From Actinomycetota bacterium (GTDB lineage: Bacteria > Actinomycetota > Acidimicrobiia > Spongiisociales > UBA5794): a DNA stretch of 64,000 nucleotides. The notes below the pieces were generated by a model. That model worked only from the letters and a program-made list of their open reading frames with translations. It did no database searches and had not been told where the DNA came from. A program made the translations under genes and the position numbers. The stretch lies in assembly GCA_013151445.1 (NCBI GenBank), contig JAADIG010000082.1, forward strand, positions 1 to 64,000. The letters are read 5' to 3'. Positions 44,070 through 51,545 of this stretch are shown piece after piece (positions within the stretch are counted from its first letter, which is position 1; the number at the start of each line of letters is the position of its first letter).

Positions 44070-44987
44070 ATGGAGTGGATTGAAATCGAAGCAACGACGG
44101 TAGATGAAGCCGTAGCAGTCGCGTTGAAGGAGCTCGGTTTGTCATCGCGAACCGAAGCAACCGTTGAGGTTATCCGCGAGGGAAAGTCCGGCTTTATTGG
44201 CCTGGGGCGTCAGATGGCGGTGGTGAAGGTGAGCAAGGCTCCCTCACAACGCAGCCGACGTCGACGTCGGGGACGGGGTAAGGGCGGCTCGGACGGAGAC
44301 TCACAATCGAACGGTGGCCGGGGCGGACAAAGTCGGTCTGAGAAGACGAGCGGGGACAGCAGCGGTAGCAGCGGTGGTGGCAATCGCAACAAGGGAGGCT
44401 CAAGATCCCGGTCGGAGAACGGCAACCGACGGTCCGAGGGAGGGCGGACATCGGAAAAGCGGCAACGCAGCAGCACGCAGTCCGATGCTCGTACGGATGA
44501 TGAAGGTGGCGAACGGTCAAGCAATAAGGCGGTTTTGGCCGAGCAAACCGAGGTTGCCGCCGACTTTCTCCGCGGACTTCTGGAGGCGTTTGGTCTCGAG
44601 GGAACCGTGGAGACTCGCAACGAGAAGGATGCGCTGTACATAGATATTGAGGGTGATCAAACCGAAGCCCTGGTCGGCCCAAAGGGAACGGTGCTCCAGG
44701 CCGTACACGAGTTGACCCGTACGGTCGTGCAACGCAAGACCTTTGGTGCTCCTCGTATTCGACTCGATATCGCCGGGTATGCGGCTCGTCGGCGTAAGGC
44801 ACTACAAATCTACTCTAGTCAGCTCGCCACAAAGGTGATTGAAGACAAAGAGGAGACCATGCTTGAGCCGATGAATGCTGCCGATCGTAAGGTTGTGCAC
44901 GATGCGGTCGGTGAGATCGATGGCGTCCGTAGTTTTAGCGAAGGGCAAGAACCGCACCGTTCCGTGGTGATCGCACCAGCCGAGTAG
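44070..44987 (+). CDS. jag: Jag/KhpB RNA-binding protein (KH and R3H domains)
   Basis: A 305-residue RNA-binding protein. The N-terminal Jag domain is IEIEATTVDEAVAVALKELGLS ending in EGKSGFIGLGRQMAVVKV. A long linker (about residues 55-155) is made almost wholly of Ser, Arg, Gly, Asn and Lys. Then come the KH domain (ALYIDIEGDQTEALVGPKGTVLQAVHELTRTVVQ) and the R3H region with the LEPMNAADRKVVHDAV motif and SEGQEPHRSVVI. It follows yidC by 5 bases and is closed by a strong terminator. Confidence 0.92.
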   Translation: MEWIEIEATTVDEAVAVALKELGLSSRTEATVEVIREGKSGFIGLGRQMAVVKVSKAPSQRSRRRRRGRGKGGSDGDSQSNGGRGGQSRSEKTSGDSSGSSGGGNRNKGGSRSRSENGNRRSEGGRTSEKRQRSSTQSDARTDDEGGERSSNKAVLAEQTEVAADFLRGLLEAFGLEGTVETRNEKDALYIDIEGDQTEALVGPKGTVLQAVHELTRTVVQRKTFGAPRIRLDIAGYAARRRKALQIYSSQLATKVIEDKEETMLEPMNAADRKVVHDAVGEIDGVRSFSEGQEPHRSVVIAPAE

Positions 44988-45015
44988 GCGAACGGTCGGA
45001 GTATTCCGTTTAGGA

Positions 45016-45064
45016 AAAGGGAGGGGAGTGATGTATCGACATCACTCCCCTCCCTTTCTTTTTT
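45016..45064 (+). terminator. Rho-independent terminator after jag
   Basis: A perfect 19-bp stem (45016-45034 with 45039-45057) around the 4-base loop ATCG is followed by CTTTTTT (45058-45064). It ends the rpmH-to-jag transcript and lies just before the first parS site. Confidence 0.95.
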
Positions 45065-45066
45065 AC

Positions 45067-45080
45067 GTTTCACGTGAAAC
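45067..45080. promoter_or_regulatory. parS centromere site 1
   Basis: GTTTCACGTGAAAC, a perfect 14-bp palindrome identical to the conserved ParB-binding parS core. It lies 3 bases after the jag terminator T tract and 0.7 kb upstream of parA. Confidence 0.95.
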
Positions 45081-45110
45081 ATCAAAGGCATCGTCAACCA
45101 CACCTTTATG

Positions 45111-45124
45111 GTTTCACGTGAAAC
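45111..45124. promoter_or_regulatory. parS centromere site 2
   Basis: A second perfect copy of GTTTCACGTGAAAC, 44 bp from the first. It lies 4 bases upstream of the rsmG -10 element, within the spacer of that promoter, so ParB bound here would meet RNA polymerase. Confidence 0.95.
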
Positions 45125-45127
45125 CCC

Positions 45128-45139
45128 TAGACTATTCGT
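45128..45139 (+). promoter_or_regulatory. Leaderless-type -10 element of rsmG
   Basis: TAGACT at 45128-45133 is followed by 6 bases and the ATG at 45140. A weak TTTATG at 45105-45110 could serve as -35, with parS site 2 between the two. Confidence 0.5.
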
Positions 45140-45781
45140 ATGGAATCATCGGAACTTGAACGATGTGTGCACCTTGTTGGACACACTCTATCGACGAAAC
45201 AACGGGAGCAACTCACCTCCTACGCCGCCTGGTTGGCGGACGAGGCGATCGTCGCCGGCGGTATCGGACCCGACGAGGGGACCCGTCTTTGGGATCGACA
45301 TATCCTTGATTCGGCGGCGTTTGTCGCCGTGCTGGACGATAGGCTTCAGGATGGTGTAGCCATCGTGGATATCGGTAGCGGAGTCGGGCTACCCGGTATC
45401 GTTCTCGCTATCCTGCTACCCGACACACCCGTAACCCTGCTTGATAGATCGCAGCGACGTCACGGACTGCAACGGCGGGCAATCCGAATCCTTGATTTGC
45501 AGAACTGCGACTCGCTACAGCGAGATGTCCCGGCACAACCCGTACCCCGAGGGGTGCGGGTGTTTCGAGCCTCGCTCACACCCGGTGAGGTGCTCTCGCT
45601 CCATGTTGGTTCGCAGAATGATCACGCATCGATCGTTGCACTCACGCGGCGGACGGACGGCGTACTCCCCGACGACCTGAGAACGGCGGCCGCGGCGGCG
45701 GGTGTGGATGTCCGGCTGCACGGCATTGGGGCCGATATCCTTGACTCCCCCGCCTGGTTCCTTAGTATGGTAACTCTGTAA
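45140..45781 (+). CDS. rsmG: 16S rRNA (guanine-527-N7)-methyltransferase RsmG
   Basis: A 213-residue SAM-dependent enzyme that modifies G527 of 16S rRNA. The N-terminal region QREQLTSYAAWLADEAIVAGGIG leads to the family motif RLWDRHILDSAAFV, and the SAM site is VAIVDIGSGVGLPGIVLAILLPDTPVTLLDRSQRRHGLQRRAIRIL. The order jag-rsmG-parA-parB is the common actinobacterial one. A leaderless promoter overlapping a parS site precedes it. The length is close to that of related proteins. Confidence 0.9.
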   Translation: MESSELERCVHLVGHTLSTKQREQLTSYAAWLADEAIVAGGIGPDEGTRLWDRHILDSAAFVAVLDDRLQDGVAIVDIGSGVGLPGIVLAILLPDTPVTLLDRSQRRHGLQRRAIRILDLQNCDSLQRDVPAQPVPRGVRVFRASLTPGEVLSLHVGSQNDHASIVALTRRTDGVLPDDLRTAAAAAGVDVRLHGIGADILDSPAWFLSMVTL

Positions 45782-45804
45782 CAACGCGACCACCAAGGTT
45801 TTTC

Positions 45805-46587
45805 ATGGAAAAGGCTTCAGCGACGATCGTAGCGATAGCCAATCAAAAGGGCGGTGTAGGCAAATCGACTACCGCTATCAACCTCGGAGCGGGCCTGGCG
45901 TTCCAGGATGAAAGGGTGCTGCTGGTTGACCTCGACCCACAGGGCAATAGCTCCTCGGGTGTCGGCATTGACCGAGGTCTCATAGAGCTCAGCACCTACG
46001 AGGTCCTTGTCGGGGATGCCGCAGTCGGGGATGCGGTGGAGCCAACCAGTGTGTCGGGGCTCCACGTTCTGCCTGCCACCATTGGGCTTGCGGGTGCAGA
46101 GATCGAGCTGGTGTCGCTTATGAATAGGGAGCGACGTCTCGCAAATGCGCTCCAGGAAGCAGCGGGGGAGTACGACTTCATTCTTATCGACTGTCCCCCT
46201 TCTCTAGGGCTGCTCACTATCAACGGACTCACCGCCGCCACCGAGGTTCTGATTCCGATTCAATGTGAGTACTACGCCCTCGAAGGTGTTTCCCAGCTGG
46301 TGAGCAACGTCCAACTTGTGAGACAAAACATTAACCCTCAACTTGACATCGAGGGTGTCGTGCTCACCATGTTCGACGGTCGGACAACCCTGGCTGCGGA
46401 TGTGGTAGCCCAGGTCCGGCAGCACTTTGGGGACACCACGTACAGAACAATCATTCCGAGAACGGTGCGTCTTAGCGAGGCACCGTCCTACGGGGAGCCA
46501 ATTGAGGCGTTTGATCCAATGTCGCGAGGAGCCATCGCATATCGCGAACTCGCACGAGAATTCAGGAGACGGCATGGCAGGTCGTAA
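45805..46587 (+). CDS. parA: Chromosome partitioning ATPase ParA (Soj)
   Basis: A 260-residue deviant-Walker ATPase. The N-terminal motif is AIANQKGGVGKSTTAINLGAGLA, the Walker A' sequence being KGGVGKST. LLVDLDPQGNSSSGVG and DFILIDCPPSLGLLTINGL complete the site. It would form a nucleotide-dependent DNA-bound gradient that moves ParB-parS complexes. It follows rsmG by 23 bases and shares 14 bases with parB. Confidence 0.95.
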   Translation: MEKASATIVAIANQKGGVGKSTTAINLGAGLAFQDERVLLVDLDPQGNSSSGVGIDRGLIELSTYEVLVGDAAVGDAVEPTSVSGLHVLPATIGLAGAEIELVSLMNRERRLANALQEAAGEYDFILIDCPPSLGLLTINGLTAATEVLIPIQCEYYALEGVSQLVSNVQLVRQNINPQLDIEGVVLTMFDGRTTLAADVVAQVRQHFGDTTYRTIIPRTVRLSEAPSYGEPIEAFDPMSRGAIAYRELAREFRRRHGRS

Positions 46588-47437
46588 GAGTGGACTCGGA
46601 CGGGGCCTCGATGCCCTGCTTCCAACCGATCGACCAGGGAGAGGGTTCGCCTCGCTCCCAGTTGATCAAATCGTCCCCAATCCCCAGCAACCCCGCTTAC
46701 AGTTCCCCGAAGGTGCGATTGCCTCGCTTGCGGCATCCATTTCGAGGGTAGGAGTCCTCCAGCCGGTCGTGGTACGCCCGGCTGGCGAAGACGGTACCTA
46801 CGTCTTGATCGCCGGAGAACGGCGTCTCCGGGCGTCTCGAGCGGCTGGTCTCACGGAAATCCCGGCGGTTATTCGGGATTCCGCCGACGGAGAGACCAAT
46901 CTCACCGAAGCCTTGATCGAAAACGTGCAACGAGAGGACCTCTCGGCCCTTGAGGAGGCCTCCGCATTCCGGCAGCTATTGGATAACTTCGACCTCACCC
47001 ACGACGAGATAGCTCAACGCGTCGGGAAATCGCGTAGTGCCGTGTCCAACACGCTCCGTCTGCTGTCTCTGCCGGCCGACATCCAGGCACTCGTCGAATC
47101 GGGCGAGCTGACCGCCGGTCACGCCCGAGCCCTGCTGGGGTTGGAGGACGAGTCGTACGCAATACACATTGGTGAACGAGCTGCGGCGGAAGGATGGTCG
47201 GTTCGTCAGGTAGAAGATGCCGTACGTGCCCGGGTTGGGGGAGAACCACCGAAACCGCGAGCCGTCGGGTCGGTGGAGAAACCGATGCGCCCCGCAGCCA
47301 TAATTGAGCTCGAAAAACAACTCGCCGACGAACTGGGGACGCGGGTCAAGATTGACTACAACGGTTCCAAAGGCAAGGTTGTGCTTCGGTTCTCGTCGCT
47401 TGGTGACCTGGAACGAATCTACCGCCGACTAGTGTAG
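46574..47437 (+). CDS. parB: Chromosome partitioning protein ParB (Spo0J)
   Basis: A 287-residue protein. The N terminus KSGLGRGLDALLP is the usual ParA-stimulating segment. The CTP-binding ParB/Srx domain includes VPNPQQPR and GERRLRASRAAGLTEIPAVI. The helix-turn-helix is LTHDEIAQRVGKSRSAVSNTLRLL, and a C-terminal dimerisation domain follows. AGGAG lies 5 bases before the ATG at 46574, which excludes the longer overlapping frame. Two perfect parS sites for it lie 1.5 kb upstream. Confidence 0.95.
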   Translation: MAGRKSGLGRGLDALLPTDRPGRGFASLPVDQIVPNPQQPRLQFPEGAIASLAASISRVGVLQPVVVRPAGEDGTYVLIAGERRLRASRAAGLTEIPAVIRDSADGETNLTEALIENVQREDLSALEEASAFRQLLDNFDLTHDEIAQRVGKSRSAVSNTLRLLSLPADIQALVESGELTAGHARALLGLEDESYAIHIGERAAAEGWSVRQVEDAVRARVGGEPPKPRAVGSVEKPMRPAAIIELEKQLADELGTRVKIDYNGSKGKVVLRFSSLGDLERIYRRLV

Positions 47438-47470
47438 ATACCAGATTGTTCCATATGGGGTGATACTTCG

Positions 47471-48439
47471 TCAGGGACGGTCACGGATCGCCGCAAGCAC
47501 ACCGCGCAGTGCCTGTGAAACATCCGTCCCGGTGATGGTCGTGTCGCTGGTCACCGATACGACGATGGAAGTCGCTCGGGTATCTTTGAGGAGCGGCACC
47601 GTTCTTCCGCTCGCTGGAAGATCTAAGAGGTCTGCGAGTCGTTCGGCGATCTCACGTCCCGAGGAGCTTTCCGAGTACTCGGAGGCGAAGTAGAAGACAC
47701 CGGTATCGCCACTTTCGGGGACGGCAAACGAAACAATAAAGTCGGCACCGAGCCCGTTGGCGCGGGTGGCGCGGGTTTCCTCGGGAGGTGTTGTATCGAC
47801 GGTGCGCGCCAACATAATCCCCACACCTAAATGTTGGAAATCGGTTGCAAACTCGGTTGCTAGTTTCCACGTGTGTTCGGCTTCGGCTGCCGTGCGGCAT
47901 TGCGCGTCGACGTACACGCGAGATCCGGCGATCGCATGTGATATCGACACCAACCAGTCATGTTCGCGAACTCGGTCGCGACCATGTTTCTTCGTTGCCA
48001 TCTGCATCATCGTGAGATCCGAGATGAATTCCTGACCGACTATGCCGTCCTCAGACATTGCTCGGTTCTGCTGAAAGTCCAACACGGCCCGCATCGTGTC
48101 AGGGCCGAAGATTCCGTCGACTATGCCGGCATCAAAACCGAGCGAGTTGAGTTTGTTCTGGAGGTCGGCAACGTCATCGCCGCGCGTCATGGGGGAGCGT
48201 CGGTAGAGCAACCGATCTCCGAGGTTGTAGCCAGCCTCTACAAGGGTATTCCACGTCATCGGACCAACGAGGCCATCGGCCGAGAGATGCCGCGCAGCCT
48301 GGAACTCCTGGACGGCCTTGAGTGTTCCATCGCCGAAATACCCGGTGGTATCGTCATCGCAGTCGTAACCGAGCGCGCAAAGCCGGTCCTGGATATCCCG
48401 GACCGGCTCGCCTTGATCTCCGTGGTGATAAAGCCTCAC
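47471..48439 (-). CDS. cwlM: CwlM-like protein: peptidoglycan-binding domains plus degenerate amidase
   Basis: A 322-residue protein with two PG_binding_1 repeats (QDRLCALGYD...GYFGDGTLKAVQEFQAARHL and LQNKLNSLGFDAGIVDGIFGPDTMRAVLDFQQNRA) and a C-terminal amidase_3-like domain. No signal peptide is seen. Zinc ligands appear lost: VDAQCRT stands where DPGHGG is expected, VSFAVP where SIHAN is expected, and VVSVTSD where the late Glu should be. The position between trxA and parB equals that of mycobacterial CwlM, a cytoplasmic regulator of peptidoglycan synthesis, so a regulatory role is the best inference. The start is a GTG at 48439. Confidence 0.78.
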   Translation of the reverse strand: MRLYHHGDQGEPVRDIQDRLCALGYDCDDDTTGYFGDGTLKAVQEFQAARHLSADGLVGPMTWNTLVEAGYNLGDRLLYRRSPMTRGDDVADLQNKLNSLGFDAGIVDGIFGPDTMRAVLDFQQNRAMSEDGIVGQEFISDLTMMQMATKKHGRDRVREHDWLVSISHAIAGSRVYVDAQCRTAAEAEHTWKLATEFATDFQHLGVGIMLARTVDTTPPEETRATRANGLGADFIVSFAVPESGDTGVFYFASEYSESSSGREIAERLADLLDLPASGRTVPLLKDTRATSIVVSVTSDTTITGTDVSQALRGVLAAIRDRP

Positions 48440-48465
48440 GGCCTTATCGTCTCACATTGCTCGAT

Positions 48466-48792
48466 TCAGTTGATGTACTCGGCGAGTTCAACCTTAAGTT
48501 GACTCTTGGATCTTGCTCCGGTGAGTCGTTTCAAGGGTTCGCCGTTCTTAAACAACATGAGCGTTGGAATACTCATGACTTGGTAGTCCATCGAGATATT
48601 CGGGTGGTCGTCGATATTGAGCTTTGCGACCTTCATCTTGCCCTCGTTTTCGAGTGCGAGCTCCTCAAGAGGGCCGTTCATGATCTTGCATGGGCCGCAC
48701 CACTCGGCCCAGAAGTCAACGAGCACCGGGGTATCGGACCCGATGATCTCGGAAAAGTTGTCGGCTGTTGCCGTGAGGGTATTTTCACCCAT
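48466..48792 (-). CDS. trxA: Thioredoxin
   Basis: A 108-residue thioredoxin with the active site VLVDFWAEWCGPCKIMNGPLEEL (WCGPC) and the cis-proline region MSIPTLMLFKNGEP. The length is standard. It reduces protein disulfides in the cytoplasm and is itself reduced by the reductase encoded 72 bases upstream. AAGGAG precedes the ATG by 6 bases. The trxB-trxA-cwlM order matches mycobacteria. Confidence 0.96.
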   Translation of the reverse strand: MGENTLTATADNFSEIIGSDTPVLVDFWAEWCGPCKIMNGPLEELALENEGKMKVAKLNIDDHPNISMDYQVMSIPTLMLFKNGEPLKRLTGARSKSQLKVELAEYIN

Positions 48793-48864
48793 GCCAGTCT
48801 CCTTGTCCTCTGTGACCGTGCATCGGGAGCCAACCCGCCGATACCGCCCACTATTCCATTTGAT

Positions 48865-49779
48865 CTACTCGTGTGCATCGAGCCATCGCTCGACATCCAA
48901 CGCGGCGGCACATCCCATCCCTGCTGCTGTCACCGCTTGTCGGTACACAGTATCAGCTACATCGCCACCTGCGAATACCCCATCGACCGATGTTCGTGTG
49001 CCATCGACAATGACATAACCAGCGGCGTCAAGTTCGATCTGCCCTTTGAATACATCGGTGTTGGGGACATGCCCGATCGCGACGAACACACCATCAACAG
49101 ACAGCTCGCCTGACTCACCCGTCTTGGTATTTTCGAACTTGAGACCAGTCACGAGATCTCCACCGAGAATCTCGGTTACTGCGCTATCCCAGAGGATCTC
49201 GATCTTCTCGTGTGAGGCAACTCGGTCGGCCATGATCTTGGACGCACGGAATTCGTCACGCCGGTGAATGACCGTAACCTTGGATGCGAACTTCGTGAGG
49301 AATAGGGCCTCCTCCATGGCAGAGTCGCCGCCACCGACCACCGCGATTTCCTTTTCTCGGAAGAAGAACCCATCACACGTCGCACACGCGGACACACCGA
49401 ACCCTCGAAGTCGATCTTCGCCCTCGACACCCAGCCATCGGGCGGAAGCTCCCGTGGAAATAATGACTGTTTCCGCCTCGTACGAGTCACTGCCGACCTC
49501 GATCTTGAACGGTCGTTGGGAGAAATCGACAGCAGTGACATTTGAAGACACGATACGAGTTCCGAATCGTTCGGCCTGCTTGCGGAATTGCTCCATGAGC
49601 TCGGGACCCATGATGCCATCGGGGAAACCAGGGTAGTTCTCGACATCGGTTGTGATCGTGAGCTGGCCCCCAGGTTCCATGCCTTCGACCATCAACGGAT
49701 CGAGGTTGGCGCGGGCTGCATAGATCGCGGCGGTAAGACCAGCCGGCCCGGATCCAATGATCAGTAGGTTCTCAGCCAT
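48865..49779 (-). CDS. trxB: Thioredoxin reductase
   Basis: A 304-residue FAD/NADPH enzyme. The FAD site is [20 protein letters not shown], the redox pair is CATCDGFFF near residue 134, and the NADPH site is [33 protein letters not shown] and [26 protein letters not shown] are typical of the family. It overlaps the small membrane protein gene upstream by 8 bases and feeds thioredoxin encoded downstream. Confidence 0.96.
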   Translation of the reverse strand: MAENLLIIGSGPAGLTAAIYAARANLDPLMVEGMEPGGQLTITTDVENYPGFPDGIMGPELMEQFRKQAERFGTRIVSSNVTAVDFSQRPFKIEVGSDSYEAETVIISTGASARWLGVEGEDRLRGFGVSACATCDGFFFREKEIAVVGGGDSAMEEALFLTKFASKVTVIHRRDEFRASKIMADRVASHEKIEILWDSAVTEILGGDLVTGLKFENTKTGESGELSVDGVFVAIGHVPNTDVFKGQIELDAAGYVIVDGTRTSVDGVFAGGDVADTVYRQAVTAAGMGCAAALDVERWLDAHE

Positions 49780-50071
49780 TTTGCGTGTCCTCTCGGGGTT
49801 CCTTGGGAATTCTCTTTCGCCATAGCAACACTCCCAGGACCATGAATAGTCCGCCGATTATTGCGTAGGCGATCTCGGGATCGACGGCGGTATCGAGGAC
49901 CCGAAAGAGGCCAATGATGAAAAGGATGAGCGCAACGACGGCCAACGTGAGAATAACGATGCCTGCGGTCACCCAACGAACAGCATTGGCGATCCGGTCG
50001 ACGGTCATCGCCCGAACCTTCGTGGCGAAGGTTTCGAGTGCGTCAGCGATCCTTGCGGGGAAGTCATCCAT
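49772..50071 (-). CDS. Small two-helix membrane protein, unknown function
   Basis: A 99-residue protein: an amphipathic N-terminal region ([33 protein letters not shown]), two apolar helices ([22 protein letters not shown] and [18 protein letters not shown]) and a charged tail. It resembles small holin-like or DUF families in layout only. It sits between the anti-sigma gene and trxB, overlapping trxB by 8 bases, where mycobacteria have no such gene. Its function is unknown. Confidence 0.65.
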   Translation of the reverse strand: MDDFPARIADALETFATKVRAMTVDRIANAVRWVTAGIVILTLAVVALILFIIGLFRVLDTAVDPEIAYAIIGGLFMVLGVLLWRKRIPKEPREDTQNG

Positions 50072-50119
50072 AGTGACCCCAGGGTAGTGGCTCGCGTCAA
50101 GGTCGTGGTTGTTGGCTGT

Positions 50120-50938
50120 TTAGGGGGCTCGGTCGATCTCTACACAACCATCGATAAGAATCTTGACGACCTCGACGATGTTGCCATTCTCGTCATACCG
50201 TTCAGCAAACAGCACATCCCCGCTGTACGTCGAGACTTCCGCCTGGAAGGAAGTGAGTCCGTCGACTGTGAGGGTCTCCAAGCAGATCTGCAGAAGCTCC
50301 GATTCGGTTGCGTAGGAGATGTCCAGGGTGCCCCGCTTGGTGGAGCTCCCGACCATCGCAAGATACTCCGACGCCGTAAGATCACCCATCGAGAATTCTC
50401 CATCTTCGTCACCCGCCCGGGTAGCGGATGGGTTGGGTGCCATGGTGGACGCTGCCGCTGTGGTGGTGGTGGCGTCCGCCATCTCGGTGACACTATCCGC
50501 CTGGCCAGCGGTCGGCGCCGACTCCGCAATCTGTCCGGCCGGCGCCGAGGTAGTTTCCGTCAAGGCCACGCTGTCAGCGGACTGGCTCCCAACGAGTCTT
50601 GGCAGAACACTGACGACACCTACGAATGCGAGGATGATGGCGGCGGTGGCGAAAACCCACGTCAGCCGTGACGAGGACCACGCCGATCGTTCGGGAGTTG
50701 ACGAGGTGACCGCGGCTGGGGACGCTGCGGCCCGAACTGCAGCACGGAGTTTCGCCGATTCGAACTCGGAGAGGTGGGGGGTGTCCGTCTCCTCAAGCCA
50801 TGTGAGTGCCTCGGTCTGGAGGCGCAGCTCCTCGGCGAGTTCCGGATCTGCGGCGATGTCATCGCGAAGGCGCGTTTCCTCTTCGGAAGTCAGGGTTCCG
50901 GAAAGCAGGTCGAAGATTCGGTCGTTATCGTTTCTCAT
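50120..50938 (-). CDS. Membrane anti-sigma factor partner of the SigM-like sigma
   Basis: A 272-residue single-pass membrane protein. The cytoplasmic N-terminal part (IFDLLSGTLTSEEETRLRDDIAADPELAEELRLQTEAL) resembles anti-sigma domains, then a helix (LTWVFATAAIILAFVGVVSVL, about residues 92-112), a Thr/Ala-rich linker and an extracytoplasmic domain. It lacks the HxxxCxxC zinc motif. It overlaps the sigma gene by 4 bases (ATGA) and so is almost surely its anti-sigma factor. The position equals that of mycobacterial RsmA next to SigM. Confidence 0.75.
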   Translation of the reverse strand: MRNDNDRIFDLLSGTLTSEEETRLRDDIAADPELAEELRLQTEALTWLEETDTPHLSEFESAKLRAAVRAAASPAAVTSSTPERSAWSSSRLTWVFATAAIILAFVGVVSVLPRLVGSQSADSVALTETTSAPAGQIAESAPTAGQADSVTEMADATTTTAAASTMAPNPSATRAGDEDGEFSMGDLTASEYLAMVGSSTKRGTLDISYATESELLQICLETLTVDGLTSFQAEVSTYSGDVLFAERYDENGNIVEVVKILIDGCVEIDRAP

Positions 50939-51513
50939 GGTGTCTCGTCTGTTTGATGTCGCGCGGACGGTGCAAAGTTCCCGAGTTGTATCGCAAGCTT
51001 GCGACGCGCCCGATAGACACGGGACTTCACGGTACCAACGGGAACTTCTAACACCTTGGCGGCTCTCTCGAGGTCGAACCCGTGGAGGTCCACAAGAACA
51101 ACAGCGGCGCGAAATTCGTCGGGGAGTCCCGCAAGCGCACTTTCGATAGCGGGTTGGATTTCCACAGCCGAGAACTCATCACTGGCTTTCACATCAACCG
51201 GATCGTGGTGTTCGGGGAGGGTCTCCGTTCGATGCCGTTTCTGTCGGCGTAGGTAGTCGTAACACGTGTTGACGGTGACCCGGTACAACCAGGTTGAGAA
51301 AGCCGCGGTTGCGTTGTATCGATCCGCCTTGCGAAAAACGGTGATGAATGTTTCCTGAGTCGCATCAAGGGCTGCCTGACGGTCGCCGAGTGTGCGCAGA
51401 CAGATAGCAAAGACGCGTTGTTCGTGCGCCGACATCAGGGTGTCGAAAGCTCCCTTATCACCGTCGAGAAAACGGTCAATAAGCTCTATGTCGAGGTTCT
51501 TGCGCTCAGTCAC
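50935..51513 (-). CDS. sigM: ECF RNA polymerase sigma factor, SigM-like
   Basis: A 192-residue group 4 sigma factor. Region 2 is FDTLMSAHEQRVFAICLRTLGDRQAALDATQETFITVFRKADRYN followed by AFSTWLYRVTVNTCYDYLRRQKRH; region 4 is LAGLPDEFRAAVVLVDLHGFDLERAAKVLEVPVGTVKSRVYRARRKL. Placement between the pseudokinase and the anti-sigma gene, upstream of trxB-trxA-cwlM, matches mycobacterial sigM. The GTG at 51513 gives full-length region 2. It likely responds to envelope stress through its membrane anti-sigma. Confidence 0.88.
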   Translation of the reverse strand: MTERKNLDIELIDRFLDGDKGAFDTLMSAHEQRVFAICLRTLGDRQAALDATQETFITVFRKADRYNATAAFSTWLYRVTVNTCYDYLRRQKRHRTETLPEHHDPVDVKASDEFSAVEIQPAIESALAGLPDEFRAAVVLVDLHGFDLERAAKVLEVPVGTVKSRVYRARRKLAIQLGNFAPSARHQTDETP

Positions 51514-51545
51514 AGTGCTAAGTGTGGCCTATTTCGGTGCGGTTG

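Noticed and set aside
44194-44802. A minus-strand gene opposite jag
   Set aside because: The long antisense frames mirror the Ser/Arg/Gly-rich linker and KH domain codons of jag, which is clearly the coding strand.
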